Source: Megamerina dolium
Lineage: Eukaryota > Arthropoda > Insecta > Diptera > Megamerinidae
Length of the DNA stretch: 64,000 bases
Direction: 5' to 3'
Assembly (NCBI GenBank): GCA_963854835.1
Contig: OY978525.1
Span: 65,132,907-65,196,906, forward strand
Made by a program: the position numbers and the translations under genes. The notes below the pieces were generated by a model. The model was not told the DNA's origin, ran no database searches, and saw nothing but the letters and a program-made list of their open reading frames with translations. Shown in pieces: positions 10,125-20,098 of the stretch; position 1 is the first letter of the stretch, and the number at the start of each line of letters is the position of its first letter.

Positions 10125-10742
10125 ATTCCACCTTACCAGAGTCTGGTAACGCTCCTTCCTCAGTGCATTTATGGCCTAGGTAAATTATCTCTTTTCGTAG
10201 AAACTGACACTTTTCTGTATTTAACTTCAAGTTATGTTTACGTAAAAGTCCAAATACGCTTCGTAAACTCGACTCATGTTGTGCCAAGTTCCGACCATAG
10301 ACGACGATGTCATCCAAGTAGACAAAACAATCTATACCTTGAAGTCCTGTTAGTACATGGTTCCTTAGTCTTTGGAAGGTGGCAGGGGCTCCTGTTAAGC
10401 CGAAAGGCATTCTGTTAAATTCGTAGTGCCCAACACCTGTACTAAACGCTGTTTTTTCTCTGTCTGATTCTTTCAATAACACTTGATCATACCCACTGGC
10501 CAAATCGAGTGTAGTGAAATATCTTCTCCCGCTTTCTTTGGCACCAAAATTATGGGAGAATTCCAAGGCGATGAGCTGGGAATAACTATGTCGTCTTCCA
10601 ACATTTTGTTTACTTGCTTATTAATTTCTTCCTTATGCGCTTCTGGTAGCCTGTACTGTCTTTGGTTGATTGGCGCCTGGTCTGGTTTTATTGGTATTGT
10701 GTGTTTTATATCCGTGGTGTGAGACAGTTTGTCGCCTTCCAA
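10093..10742 (-). pseudogene. Gypsy A reverse transcriptase, two frames
   Basis: The first piece (10742-10473) has the RT N-terminus: QRQYRLPEAHKEEINKQV, then SSSPWNSPIILVPKKAGED. The second (10566-10093) has YFTTLDLASGYDQVLLKESD, FNRMPFGLTGAPATFQRL, CFVYLDDIVVYGRN (catalytic YLDD) and LKLNTEKCQFLRKEIIYLGH. The stretch between KKAG and YFTTLD (normally the RVVIDFR-like block) is deleted, and the pieces overlap in different frames near 10473-10566. The catalytic motif survives but the protein is broken. Confidence 0.88.
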
Positions 10743-10851
10743 AAAAAATATATCGTGGAATGACTTAAGTATTCCATCTATGGAACTCTTGTCCTCAATG
10801 TTTAAGTTTTTGTCCCTTTTTTGACTATTAGTTTCCTTGATGTTATTTATT

Positions 10852-11658
10852 TTATGAATGGTTAAATTTAATTATATTAATTTTAAGCTTATTATTTACA
10901 ATATATGAATCTATATTCGTATTGAGAATTGGGACATAAACTGTGTTGTCCGTCACACTGCCCAATGTCTCCCCTAAATATATTCCAGGAGATACTTCCT
11001 GTTTCTCTACTATAATTGTTTCAAAATTCGTATTTACTTTAATAGGGACTACCTTCATAGTTCTCCCAGGTACTACAACCTCACTGGTGTGTAGTATTCT
11101 ATTACCCTCGTACAACGGTTTGAGAGGTAAAGTCATCAAATGCTGTTTTCGTTCACCGAAGAAAATCAGCTTCTTTTTCATAGTATTTATAACCGATCGG
11201 TTCCATAAATTGTCTCTACCTAGGATACCATCAGCAGGTATCCCTCTCTCTTCAGATATTAAGTGTAGTTCTAAAATCAAATCTTTAGTCCTATCGTGTT
11301 GGACTGCTACTGACCCTAATGTGGTGACAAATCCTCCGAATGCACAACTAAGATTTTTCCTTAAATGTCGCTTCTTGCTAACAGATTTATTAATTACTGA
11401 TGATTTTATTAAACTGGTATCTGCGCCAGTGTCTACAAGTAAAACAAGTTTTCTGTTTTTTGCTTCCTCACACGGAAACTCAATGAACACATCATCTACA
11501 TCAGAGACTCCAAAACAATAGCCATGTTTGTTATTACCGGATGGAAAATATGGTTCAACAATATCCCTGGACGCTTGACTACCAACTTCCATCATCTTGC
11601 TATCTAACTTGGAGGGTGTGTCAACAATCTCTAAGGATGCATAAGTGACACCTTTCAT
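10852..11658 (-). CDS. Gypsy A aspartic protease region
   Basis: A 268-codon frame with LVLLVDTGADTSLIKSSVIN (retropepsin D-T-G-A) near residue 75 and ADGILGRDNLWN about 70 residues later (the second conserved ILG.D block). It would process Gag and Pol. It lies between gag and RT, as expected. Key residues are present. The frame ends before RT at a stop near 10852. Confidence 0.85.
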   Translation of the reverse strand: MKGVTYASLEIVDTPSKLDSKMMEVGSQASRDIVEPYFPSGNNKHGYCFGVSDVDDVFIEFPCEEAKNRKLVLLVDTGADTSLIKSSVINKSVSKKRHLRKNLSCAFGGFVTTLGSVAVQHDRTKDLILELHLISEERGIPADGILGRDNLWNRSVINTMKKKLIFFGERKQHLMTLPLKPLYEGNRILHTSEVVVPGRTMKVVPIKVNTNFETIIVEKQEVSPGIYLGETLGSVTDNTVYVPILNTNIDSYIVNNKLKINIIKFNHS

Positions 11659-11674
11659 TTCAACTGGCCTACTT

Positions 11675-12530
11675 TTAGCAAAATTTTGGGGTTCCCGGTT
11701 TATTGGCCGTACCTGGGCCCCCCGTAGTTTCCCTGGGTGTTTTCCAATCCTTTGCGTTTATATCAGTCAGCGATCCTGTGTCCCGGCTTCTTACAGAAAA
11801 AACATTTGGTCTCCGAATTTCCGCGATTAGGTCCTTTGCTTTCTTGACCTCCCTTAGTAGTGCAGGTGTTTGATTGCCTTTTCCTTGTGATCTGTTGTTG
11901 CTAAAAAGTGTGCATGACAAATTGAACTCATGTCCGTATTTTTTACACTTTATGCAATAGGGCATGATTTTTCTCCTAAAACAGTCATCTCTAGTATGCC
12001 CTTTTTTGTCGCAGAAGGAGCAGGTAGGAACTTTCCTTTGGCTTTTTTGGGGTCTTACGTAATTATTTTGGTATTTGTTCACTCCGAGTGGCATCTTGTC
12101 ATTTCTGTTCTGGTGAAATGCCACTGTATTACTGGCCTCAGTCTGGTGAACGTCGTTTGAATATAGTGTTCCCATATTAAACTGATTGAATCGTTGTCCT
12201 CTTTCGAGCAGAATACCCGTATTTACGGCCTCCTCTGCTAATTCTTTCAACGTGCCCGTCTTACCTAGCATATGAGTTTTTAACAATGGATCTTGAAGGC
12301 CTGATATTAAAGATGTCCTCACATACCCCTCTAGCTCTTTTAACAACGCTTGGTGTCCGACCCCACCATATCTATTCTTAATACATTGTATTGCCGTGGA
12401 TTGTAAATCAACTAATCTCCTTGCAGAACCACGTATATCTTCCTGAGGTAGTTGGCGTGCGACTTGTATTTGGTGCGTAAGCGGTTCCAGGCGAACGGTC
12501 TTCAAATATGTGTTTCGCAGAAGTGTATAC
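11675..12530 (-). CDS. Gypsy A Gag, C-terminal part with zinc knuckle
   Basis: Downstream of the SINE the Gag frame resumes (EELYTLLRNTYLKTVRLEP) and runs through capsid-like helices (RRLVDLQSTAIQCIKNRYGG, LLKELEGYVRTSLISGL) to nucleic-acid-binding Cys/His boxes: CSFCDKKGHTRDDC (CX2CX4HX4C) and a second CIKCKKYGHEFNLSC box. It would package element RNA. The frame before EELYT is only the SINE tail, so I set the coding limit at the target duplication. Confidence 0.85.
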
Positions 12531-12539
12531 AATTCTTCT

Positions 12540-12540
12540 T

Positions 12541-12575
<35 letters not shown>

Positions 12576-12919
12576 GGCACTTAAAGCCCCAAAGGGCTCA
12601 TTGGCCGAGCTTCTCTTCCATTACTATTGTGCGTCTTAAATTTGGACAGTATTAGAAGGGACCTACTTATTTTAGCCGGTTCCGAACGGCAGAACACTTG
12701 TGACATCACTTTTTCTGAGCTTTGTCACAGAGTTCTTTAAGAAGCTTTTTCATGGCAAGTCGTTACTGTCGGAAGAATTGCCAATTGCTTGCCGACAGGT
12801 GGGTACCATTCGAAAGAAAAATCTTATCGATATTAAATTTGTTACGCATCAGCCGGGGATTGAACCACGACCTACAGATCAGAAGGCGAACACACTAACC
12901 ACTGAGCTACGACACCCAC
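12540..12919 (-). mobile_element. tRNA-derived SINE, copy 2, full length, in gypsy A gag
   Basis: Full SINE with tRNA-like head at the right (complement of GCTACGACACCCAC) and an A-rich tail at the left (T run 12541-12570 on the plus strand). Flanked by the 9-bp duplication AATTCTTCT (12531-12539 and 12920-12928). Removing the SINE and one duplication rejoins the Gag frame at the residues NIEELYTLL. Confidence 0.95.
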
Positions 12920-12928
12920 AATTCTTCT

Positions 12929-13197
12929 ATATTAGCGAATTTCTTACTTAGCACCAAGTTGTAAGCATCACCATATAGTCGCTGTTTTATACAACCTACG
13001 AAATCTTCCAACTCGTCGGGTTTTATGGCATTTCTTGCTAATTCGCACCCAGAAATGAACTGGTGTACTTCGGTCCTCAAATCTTTAGACTCCGCTCCAG
13101 TGAGTATTGGGACTAGTCTACTGACGGTCTGTGTAATTTCGTCAATACGCATTTTAAGCCTTACTTCAGGTTGTACTTCTAGTTGTGTTTTTCGCAC
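12929..13197 (-). pseudogene. Gypsy A Gag, middle part
   Basis: Open frame with EVRLKMRIDEITQTVSRLVP and EVHQFISGCELARNAIKPDE, ending at the SINE target site (FANIEEL). Helical capsid-like sequence. The upstream Gag piece (13365-13775) is in another frame, with a stop at NRN between them and a readable KLEDLLKEKGISEEFIEKML stretch in between, so small indels separate the parts. Confidence 0.75.
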
Positions 13198-13364
13198 TGG
13201 TGTACGGCGATGAAGAGGTGTCTCCTGTGCTATGCACCGTTCTCTTCGAGATTCCTCTCTTTTGTCTGGAGTGCACTTAGCTGCTCAGAGTCAACCGAGG
13301 TTCTGAGCATTTTCTCTATAAATTCTTCTGAAATGCCCTTTTCTTTTAGTAAATCTTCTAATTT

Positions 13365-13775
13365 CTAATTTCTATTAAGAGTCTTAGTAATCTCTACTTC
13401 TAGCTGTTCCGCGTCGGATCCCTGTTTTGCGATTTGAGTTCGCAGAGCCCTAATTTGTACCTCTGCTGCCTCTAAATCGTCCTTTTGTTTTAAGGCTGCT
13501 TCAGCCTGGTTTTTTAATAGTTCTTTTAGCTCGGTTAACGTGGCGTCTAATTCCTGTATTGGAGTTAGTACCTTTCCGTGATGCACCTTTGATTTTATGA
13601 GCTGGAATTGCTCGTATGTGCTGTGTTGCTTAATCAAGTTCCACACGAAGTCGATTGACTCGGTTATTGCCACGTCTAGCTCTGTTGCTAATGATTCGTA
13701 GGATTTCTTGTCCATTAGACCACAAAAAAGGCAAACACACACTAGAATCAGGTCCTGTACTGCGTTAAAGTTCAA
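13365..13775 (-). pseudogene. Gypsy A Gag, N-terminal part
   Basis: Likely start at MDKKSYESLATELDVAITES, about 60 bases inside the frame that begins at 13775. It has a coiled-coil-like stretch (LKELLKNQAEAALKQKDDLE, then VQIRALRTQIAKQGSDAEQL). It starts about 60-115 bases after the PBS, as expected for the first gene of an LTR element. Confidence 0.75.
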
Positions 13776-13811
13776 CGTAAAACACCTTGTATATACAAGA
13801 TATTTCGCAGT

Positions 13812-13832
13812 ATCCTACCGGCTGCTCCAAAA
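13812..13832 (-). promoter_or_regulatory. Primer-binding site of gypsy A (tRNA-Ser type)
   Basis: On the minus strand, just after the LTR end, the sequence reads TTGGAGCAGCCGGTAGGAT. The tRNA-Ser PBS of 17.6/297-type elements is TGGCGCAGTCGGTAGGAT; the match is all but two positions. Its position directly next to the LTR boundary supports both the LTR end and the element orientation. Confidence 0.7.
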
Positions 13833-14633
13833 TGTTGTGTACTATTTTTCCACAACACTTACCAAGTACCTAGCTCACAAGATTAACACCTAGACCTAAG
13901 CTCTTGAATATCCCTCGAGTCTAACACACTCGTTGACTGAAATAAAACAATTATATTTTATTAAGGATACTTGTGGTTTCTACTTTATTGCTGGTGTTTT
14001 TCACTTTTACACTAATACTGGAGGGCCTCGTAAGGATCGCAGTATTTACACTTTTACTTAAACTTTACACTAATACTGGAGATCCTCGTAAGGATCGCAG
14101 TATTTACACTTTTCTTAAAGCTAACACTTCGGTGTAAGACTCACAACTGCCACTCACAACTAACACTAGCCACATATCAATCTACCCACATACCAACATA
14201 TAACATACCATAATATATTCACACCACTTGTGTGTATGTATGTACTATATGTGTTTATGTACACGATCGATGCACTCTCCATGTGTATATATTCTACATG
14301 AGAAAGCAACTTTTTGATATTTTCACATATGAGTAGACCGCGTGATTTTAGTTGTCATGTATGCTTACACAGGTATGCTTACGTAAGTGCAGAACTAGGA
14401 ATTGTGTGGGAAAGTACTTTGTCAGCATTTTCACACCCATTTTTTTGCTGCAACTCAGTTGTCGCAATGTTCTGACATTCCACAATTATAAGTAATACTA
14501 GTATGGATTGTGTATATCACAACTTCGAGCAATGTTGGTATGTGTATTGACAAATGTGTAGTTCCCAATTTCGGGAAATATGTCGCGAGGCAAAATATGC
14601 ATATGTGCATATTTCATATTTTGGCTCGCAACA
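13833..14633 (-). repeat. LTR A (5' LTR of gypsy A), about 801 bp
   Basis: Starts TGTTGTGTACTATTTTTCC and ends GGCTCGCAACA, giving TGTTG...CAACA termini. A second copy lies at 44909-45432 plus 54715-54973. Inside are two near-identical short blocks (CACTAATACTGGAG...CGTAAGGATCGCAGTATTTAC at 14010 and 14070). An AATAAA-like signal fits either strand, so transcription signals are not assigned. Confidence 0.85.
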
Positions 14634-14900
14634 CCACATTTTCACTCAAAACGAAAAATGGTTTTACATTTACTTCACAATTTAAGTGAATGTCACATAT
14701 AAATACTTTCATATGTACCTATGTATGAATCCGACGATGAAGATTCAATTCATATTGAAATTATATAGGATAATTCCAAAATATATTTATACAAGAAAAT
14801 GCGAAATTTAGCAAATGTAATATTTGAGTTAGTTTTTTCTCAAAAATTTATGAATATAAATAAGTAAAATTAATAAGTAAATCATGTTTATTATAAATTT
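14634..14900 (-). repeat. Repeat C, right part, inverse orientation
   Basis: Reverse complement of 21755-21950 and related to 55190-55480: shared words include ACTCAAAACGAAAAATGG, a GATGAAGATTCAATT block and TTGAGTTAGTTTTTTCTC. It abuts LTR A directly. No coding content seen. Confidence 0.75.
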
Positions 14901-15248
14901 ACAATGTATCTAAATGGCTGCAATATCAATGACACTTCTCCTTCTGCGACGTTTTGGTTGGCCGTAAGAGTTCAAGAGTTTAAGAGTTCAAGAGTTCAAG
15001 CTTCTATGTTGACATGTTGTTGTAGTCTTATTTTGTGCCATATTGCCTGGCTTGTAATTTCTTCAGCAACAGTGGCAATTTTCAAATCAAATATCATATG
15101 GTATCTGCGAACTTAGGATTGTGATAGGAGGGAATTGTGTTTGCTTATTTGTAAAGTCCATGTGTGCAGACATTGCAGAGAGATGGTTGCTTATTGTAGT
15201 TTGGCTATGGATTCTGCAGTAGTTTCGCAGACTATCAGAATTGCAGTA

Positions 15249-15837
15249 TCATCTGCGAATGTTGCAATATTGCTTTAGGTACAGTAATGGACTGAGAACA
15301 CTACCCTGTGGTACACCAGCATTTATAGGAGTCAAACGTGAGTAACTGTTTTCTTGTTTCACATAGAAGAATCTCATAGTGATATATGATTTCAAAATTA
15401 AATAATACTGTAGCGGTAGATGCCCTTCCAACTTGTTTAAAAGTCCTTTCTGCCAGACTTTGTCGAAAACTTGTGCCACATCCAGAAAAACAGTAGAGCA
15501 TACTTTTTTACCCTATTCCCTCTTCAATTTCTGCAACTATTCGATGCACTTGATCGATGGTATAATGCTAACTGCGGAAACCAAATTGATGAGTTGGTAT
15601 TAATTTTTCCGATTCAATTATACGTGTTAGTATTCTGTATACATTTTTGAAAAGTTTTGAAGTTATAGGCAAGAGAGAAATTGGTTTATAAGACGGTATT
15701 TCTTTCGGTGGTTTGCCTGGTTTGGGAATCATTTTGACTTCAACAATTTTCCGTAAGCTCGGAATATATTTTAGTTTGATTGATGAATTGAATTGCTGCA
15801 TTAATTTATAAATAGCTATATGCGGGAGTTGTTTCAA
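15249..15837 (-). pseudogene. LINE B reverse transcriptase fragments
   Basis: First piece (15837-15568) has VKMIPKPGKPPKEIPSYKPI, SLLPITSKLFKNV and LIPTHQFGFRS, the RT fingers of jockey-type LINEs. The second (15479-15249) has QVFDKVWQKGLLNKL, INAGVPQGSVLSPLLY. The YADD palm motif is not reached. The pieces are out of frame with stops between them. Confidence 0.85.
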
Positions 15838-16080
15838 TATTTCCGATGTTATAAGATCGAAACCAGGTGTCTTTTTATTTATAAGTGATTTGATTTATGC
15901 TGTTAGTTCGAGTTTTTACATTGGAGGATTTTTGATGTCTTTATCTGTGGGACTTAATAGTTCATCACACTACGATTCATTGGGCTGGAATGTTGGCTAG
16001 ATGATTTGCAAATGCTTCAGGTTCAGGTTAATTCTAATTGCTGAGTTGTGACAGATTGGTTTCTTCAAATACTTTGCCGT

Positions 16081-16272
16081 TTACCATAGAGAGTAATCAG
16101 ATTTTCTGTCAGCTGTTAGGCAAGAAACATATTTTTTCATCGACTCATATTTAACCAGTCGAATCACGGTTTTCAAAAGTTTAGTATATTTGTTGAGTTT
16201 CTGCTTGTCTTCAGGAGATCTGGTTTGATGCAATTTTTTTCTCAACTTCCTCTCTGATTTTAAGAGATTCAT
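16081..16272 (-). pseudogene. LINE B linker between endonuclease and RT
   Basis: Basic helical stretch LLKSERKLRKKLHQTRSPED with SDYSLW at its end. The same pattern (RRQWQEFRSPNLKTQ..., SDYSLW) is found at the matching place in LINE C at 31480-31640, which supports the assignment. Confidence 0.7.
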
Positions 16273-16511
16273 AAGTTCTCTTGGTTAATTCTCCCCTATA
16301 GTTTTTCTTTTATAGGATAAAGTGCTATTCCAAGCTGCGTTTTGAATTTGTTTAATGAATTTATCATAATCTAGTTTGAGTTCTTCAGAGGTTACAAGTG
16401 AAGACGAGATTTTAACATTTTCATTAAGCAGTGCCTTAAAATAATTCTAGTCAGTTAGTTGGTCAGTTTTGCACCCTGGTTTTTCCTTATAATTATCTCT
16501 CTAATGGGAAT

Positions 16512-17116
16512 TCAAGTCCCATCCTTCTTCACCTCTATATAGTTTTCCGAAATTGTGCTAGTTAAAAAGAAGTCAATAAGATCAGATACCTTATTTGGGT
16601 CGGTTGGCCAGTGCGTGGGTTTTACTGTAGAAGGATATTCATAACCTGTCTTTAGAGCCGCCTTGTAAAGCTCTCTACCTTTTGTTGTGTTGGTACGTGA
16701 ACCGCAGTGGGTGTGCTTCGCGATAAAATCGCCTCTCATAATGAATTTATGTGTGTGCATTTTTATTAATTGTATATATTCTTGGATATGGAATGTCTTG
16801 GAGGGCTATATATAGAAATTATTGTTAATGGTTGATTATTTGATTTAATAGTGACAATTGTCTTCATAATGATCTGTGTTATTTCTTATAAATATAGCAC
16901 TTCCACTTCTCGCGCAGTTATCTGGTGGATTGTATGATATATTGAGTATTTTTTGAAAGTTGTACATGAATGCGAAGTAAAATGAGTTTCAGATATTAGA
17001 CAGATACCAATTTGCGTTTTGTTTAGTATTACCTCTAGTTCTTCCAATTGTTTTAGCAGTCCTTTCGCATTCCATGACATAATTCTTAGCGAGTTCGTCA
17101 TTGTTTGTATGTGCAT
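16512..17116 (-). pseudogene. LINE B AP-like endonuclease fragments
   Basis: The N-terminal piece has LRIMSWNAKGLLKQLEELEV (Asn of the SWNA motif) and ICLISETHFT (catalytic Glu). The second piece has GDFIAKHTHCGSRTNTTKGR (GDFNAKH-type motif with Asn changed to Ile) and ends DLIDFFLTSTI. It would nick target DNA. The Asn change and frame breaks make it inactive. Confidence 0.82.
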
Positions 17117-17139
17117 ATTTCAAATTTTGGCTCGCAACA
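17108..17139 (+). repeat. LTR A terminal fragment
   Basis: About 32 bases matching the last bases of LTR A (GTGCATATTTC then TTTTGGCTCGCAACA), lying exactly between the ORF1 and ORF2 remnants of LINE B. Confidence 0.6.
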
Positions 17140-17153
17140 TATTGTTTCTAGAG

Positions 17154-17372
17154 TTATTTTTTTTTATTTTTCATGACAGTTAAATTTTTCGACGATTGCG
17201 CTTCATTTCGTATATGAGCATTAGGATCATATCGCCTGTCTCTTATTTTTTGCAGTTCTTTAACTACGACACACCCGCGATAGTTCGCATGGTGGTTTTT
17301 ACCACAGTTACAGCATTGTGGCTGCTGATTAACTCCTTTCTTACAATTGATAATAGAGTGTTGCCTGCACAT
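17154..17372 (-). pseudogene. LINE B ORF1 zinc-knuckle end
   Basis: Contains CRQHSIINCKKG and CCNCGKNHHANYRGCVVVKE, like NCGGNHTANYRGCPVYKT of LINE C at 32160-32240, a nucleic-acid-binding end typical of jockey-type ORF1 proteins. The N-terminal part is missing because a mariner relic abuts at about 17400. Confidence 0.75.
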
Positions 17373-17406
17373 TTAACGCATCTCGGTCTTTACAAAATTG
17401 TATTTT

Positions 17407-17990
17407 TCATTGATAAATACGCGAGATCGCCAATACAGAAAGTATGCGATTGAATTTGTTTGAGGCCATGCTCCTGGAGTCCTGGACTGTGACACCACCA
17501 AAATATGGTTTTTGTTGAGTTTGTCTCGTTTTGGAAGACCCACACTGTCGATTGCTATTTTGTTTTGGGCTCATAAGCATATATCCATATTTCGTCACCT
17601 GTCACTATCTTATAAACGTCTTTCGAATTTTTTCATCATTTCTTTGCACCCATTGATACGAGCCTTTCTTTGAGAGATTGTTAAATTGTGAGGCATCCAA
17701 CGAGAACAGCTAAGTGTTCATGCAATATCGAATGCACGGCGGTGGAACTAATGCCCAAGGATGCCTCTATCTTACGATATGTCACATGATGATCTTTCAT
17801 TATCAGTGCACGCACAGCATCGATAGCCGACCACGAAATTCGTCCTGGAGAGAACTGGTAGCCGCTTGAATTCGTTAAACAAGTCATAAATTGTCTGAAG
17901 GGGTGGTGCTTCATCGCCAAAGGCCGTATGTAGACGATCGAAGCATTGTTGTTGAGATAATTCACTTCGAAAATCGTAAATAATCATAGC
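17407..17990 (-). pseudogene. Mariner-family transposase relic 1
   Basis: Minus-strand fragments MIIYDFRSELSQQQCFDRLH, FGDEAPPLQTIYDLFNEF, IDAVRALIMKDHHVTYRKIE and ISSTAVHSILHEHLAV match the N-terminal DNA-binding half of mariner (DD34D) transposases. A VTGDEIWIYAYEPK stretch (complement of about 17555-17610) gives the first catalytic Asp. At least three frameshifts are needed, and the C-terminal half with the other two Asp is absent, cut by LINE B. Terminal inverted repeats not found. Confidence 0.8.
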
Positions 17991-18715
17991 TCGAAAATGT
18001 TAAACAACACAAATAGCGTTTGTACATCAAAACGTTCTGAGTACGTTTATGCTTAAAAATATCAATATTTCTAATGAAAATGTCAGATTTGACGAAAACG
18101 TGCTAAATCATACTTTTTTTTTATAAAATATAAAAGGCAAACTTCGTATATTGAAGACCAGATAGAAAATCTGAAATTTTATGATTCCTCCTGTTCCTGC
18201 AAGAAACGAAAGCAAAGCAACAACAAGAGCGCATGCGTATTCCAATGCGAGGGTAATCAAGAAAAGACGAACAATTTGAATATTTAGCGTGTCTTCCTCT
18301 TGATTTTTGTGACTGCAAGAACAAAATGACAAAATATTCAAAAGTGCAAAAATTCAATCGCATGCTTGCTGTGTTGGCGATTTCGCATATTTATCAATGA
18401 AAAATAGACCATTTTGCTTTCCATGCATATATATATATTTTACGTGGTAAAATATGTAGACAACGAAAAAATAAGAGCAACTAAAGGGCGAACAGATGAT
18501 AGAACTGATTGTTTGCAGTAGGTAAATATGGGATGCTTTCTTATTGACATTGACTTGAGTTTCTATAACTAAAACAATTTGATAAGAACTACCAACTAAC
18601 TAACCTAACCATATTGTAAGCCCATTAAACCTTACTACAGAATTGTGTGCCATGAGAATTTAATGAGATGTAATTACTTACAAAAAAAACAAAAAAATCT
18701 CCTCGGTTAGAGGTT
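17991..18715. other. Gene-free stretch
   Basis: AT-rich sequence with no gene or repeat I can identify. The part next to 17990 may be the untranslated start of the mariner relic. A short TATATATAT run lies at 18427-18438. Confidence 0.5.
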
Positions 18716-20098
18716 GTGCGTTGGGTTTGGGACCCGCCACATAAAAAAACTTGCCCAGTGAATGATATAAAAATGCGTCGGAAACGGACTACTCCCTTTG
18801 TTGATGACACCCGCAAACGAAAAAAGGACCATGATTTACGGATATGTCCGGACTGGAATGTCCGGTCCCTTTATAGGGAGGGTGCCTCTATCAAGCTGGT
18901 TGATGTCCTCGAAAAATACAGAGCTGACATCACCGCTCTCCAGGAAATGCGATGGACGGGACAGGGCTGCTCCAAAGAGCGTCCTGTGACGTCTACTACA
19001 GTTGCCATGCTGAAAGGAATGAATTAAAAAATAAATAAATATGTGGCACTTAAAGCCCCAAAGGGCTCATTGGCCGAGCTTCTCTTCCATTACTGTTGTG
19101 CGTCTTAAATTTAGACAGTATTTGAAGGGATCTACTTATTTTAGCCGGTTCCGAACGGCAGAACACTTGTGACATCACTTTTTCTGAGCTTTGTCACAGA
19201 GTTCTTTTAGAAGCTTTTTCATGGCAAGTTGTTACTGTCGGAAGAATTGCCAATTGCTTGCCGACAGGTGGGTACCATTCGAAAGAAAAACCTTTTCGAT
19301 ATTAAATTTGTTATGCATCAGCCGGGGATTGAACCACGACCTACAGATCAGAAGGCGAACACACTAACCACTGAGCTACGGCACCCACATGAATTAGGAT
19401 GTGGATTTTTGGTCAGCAAGAGACTACAACATCTTGTCTCACAGTTCACGCCTGTGAACGAACGGCTGGAAACAATCCGCATCAATGCAAAATTCTTTAA
19501 CATCAGCCTTATATGTGACCACGCTCCGACGGATGAGAAGGACAATGTGACCAAGGAGAGCGTCTTCCAGCGCCTCGAAGAAGCTTATGACCGCTGCCCC
19601 CGCCACGATATCAAAATCGTGCTTGACGACTTTAATGCCAGGGTGGGCAAGGAAGGTACCTTTGGTCCAACTGTCGGAAAATTCAGCCTCCACCAGAACA
19701 CCTCCGATAACAGAATGAGGCTGATCGACTCCGCCGCAGCACGAAACATGGTAATTGGTGGTACCAGATTCCAGCATCTCGACATCCACAAAGCGACATG
19801 GTTGTCTCTAGTTCAACGTACAAGAAACCAAATTGATCATGTGGTGATTGACGGAAGGCATGCTTCCAGTGTGATGGACGTGAAATTGATCCGTGGTGCC
19901 AACATCGACTCGGATCACTACCTTGTTGCAGCTAAGGTGCGCACACGTTTATGTATCGCAAATAACAAGAGAAGTTCCACACAGAGAAAGCTCGATGTCA
20001 GTAAGCTGCGATCACCAGAGACAGCAGATGCATTTTCCACTCGACTCCCCCACTTGACGATACATGCGCAAGGTGGACACATATATCCCACTCCATGA
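18716..20098 (+). pseudogene. RTE copy 1 endonuclease, split by SINE
   Basis: The N-terminal piece has WNVRSLYREG, YRADITALQEMRWTG (catalytic Glu). After the SINE come GCGFLVSKRLQHLVSQFTPV, FFNISLICDHAPT, KIVLDDFNARVGKEGTFGPT (GDFNA with Gly changed to Asp), TRNQIDHVVIDGRH and IDSDHYLVAAKVRTRL (SDH). The frame shifts once before the SINE: CDVYYSC-like coding is in another frame from 18985. Removing the SINE restores CHAERNELGCGF across the join. Confidence 0.88.
19027..19388 (-). mobile_element. tRNA-derived SINE, copy 3, full length, in RTE copy 1
   Basis: Tail at the left (AAAAAATAAATAAAT), tRNA-like head at the right. Flanked by the 8-bp duplication ATGAATTA (19019-19026 and 19389-19396). 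Excision restores the LINE endonuclease reading frame locally. Confidence 0.95.

Larger units (their letters stand above)
8438..14633 (-). mobile_element. Ty3/gypsy retrotransposon A, one LTR, decayed
   Basis: Reading leftward: 5' LTR (13833-14633), primer-binding site, gag, protease, reverse transcriptase, RNase H, integrase. This order (integrase last) defines Ty3/gypsy. Gag carries a SINE, RT and RNase H have internal deletions, and frames are broken at several joins. No env-like frame follows integrase, and the 3' LTR is missing or beyond recognition. The PBS fits tRNA-Ser as in 17.6/297-type elements. Confidence 0.88.
14901..17372 (-). mobile_element. Jockey-like LINE B, heavily decayed
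   Basis: Minus-strand order is ORF1 zinc-knuckle end (17372-17154), endonuclease (17116-16512), linker (16272-16081), RT (15837-15249). At least six frame breaks. The 3' limit is unclear; recognisable coding ends near 15249 and the rest to 14901 is unassigned. Confidence 0.8.

Noticed and set aside
10943..11521. Plus-strand 192-codon frame
   Set aside because: Antisense shadow of the gypsy A protease frame, which has the DTGA motif.
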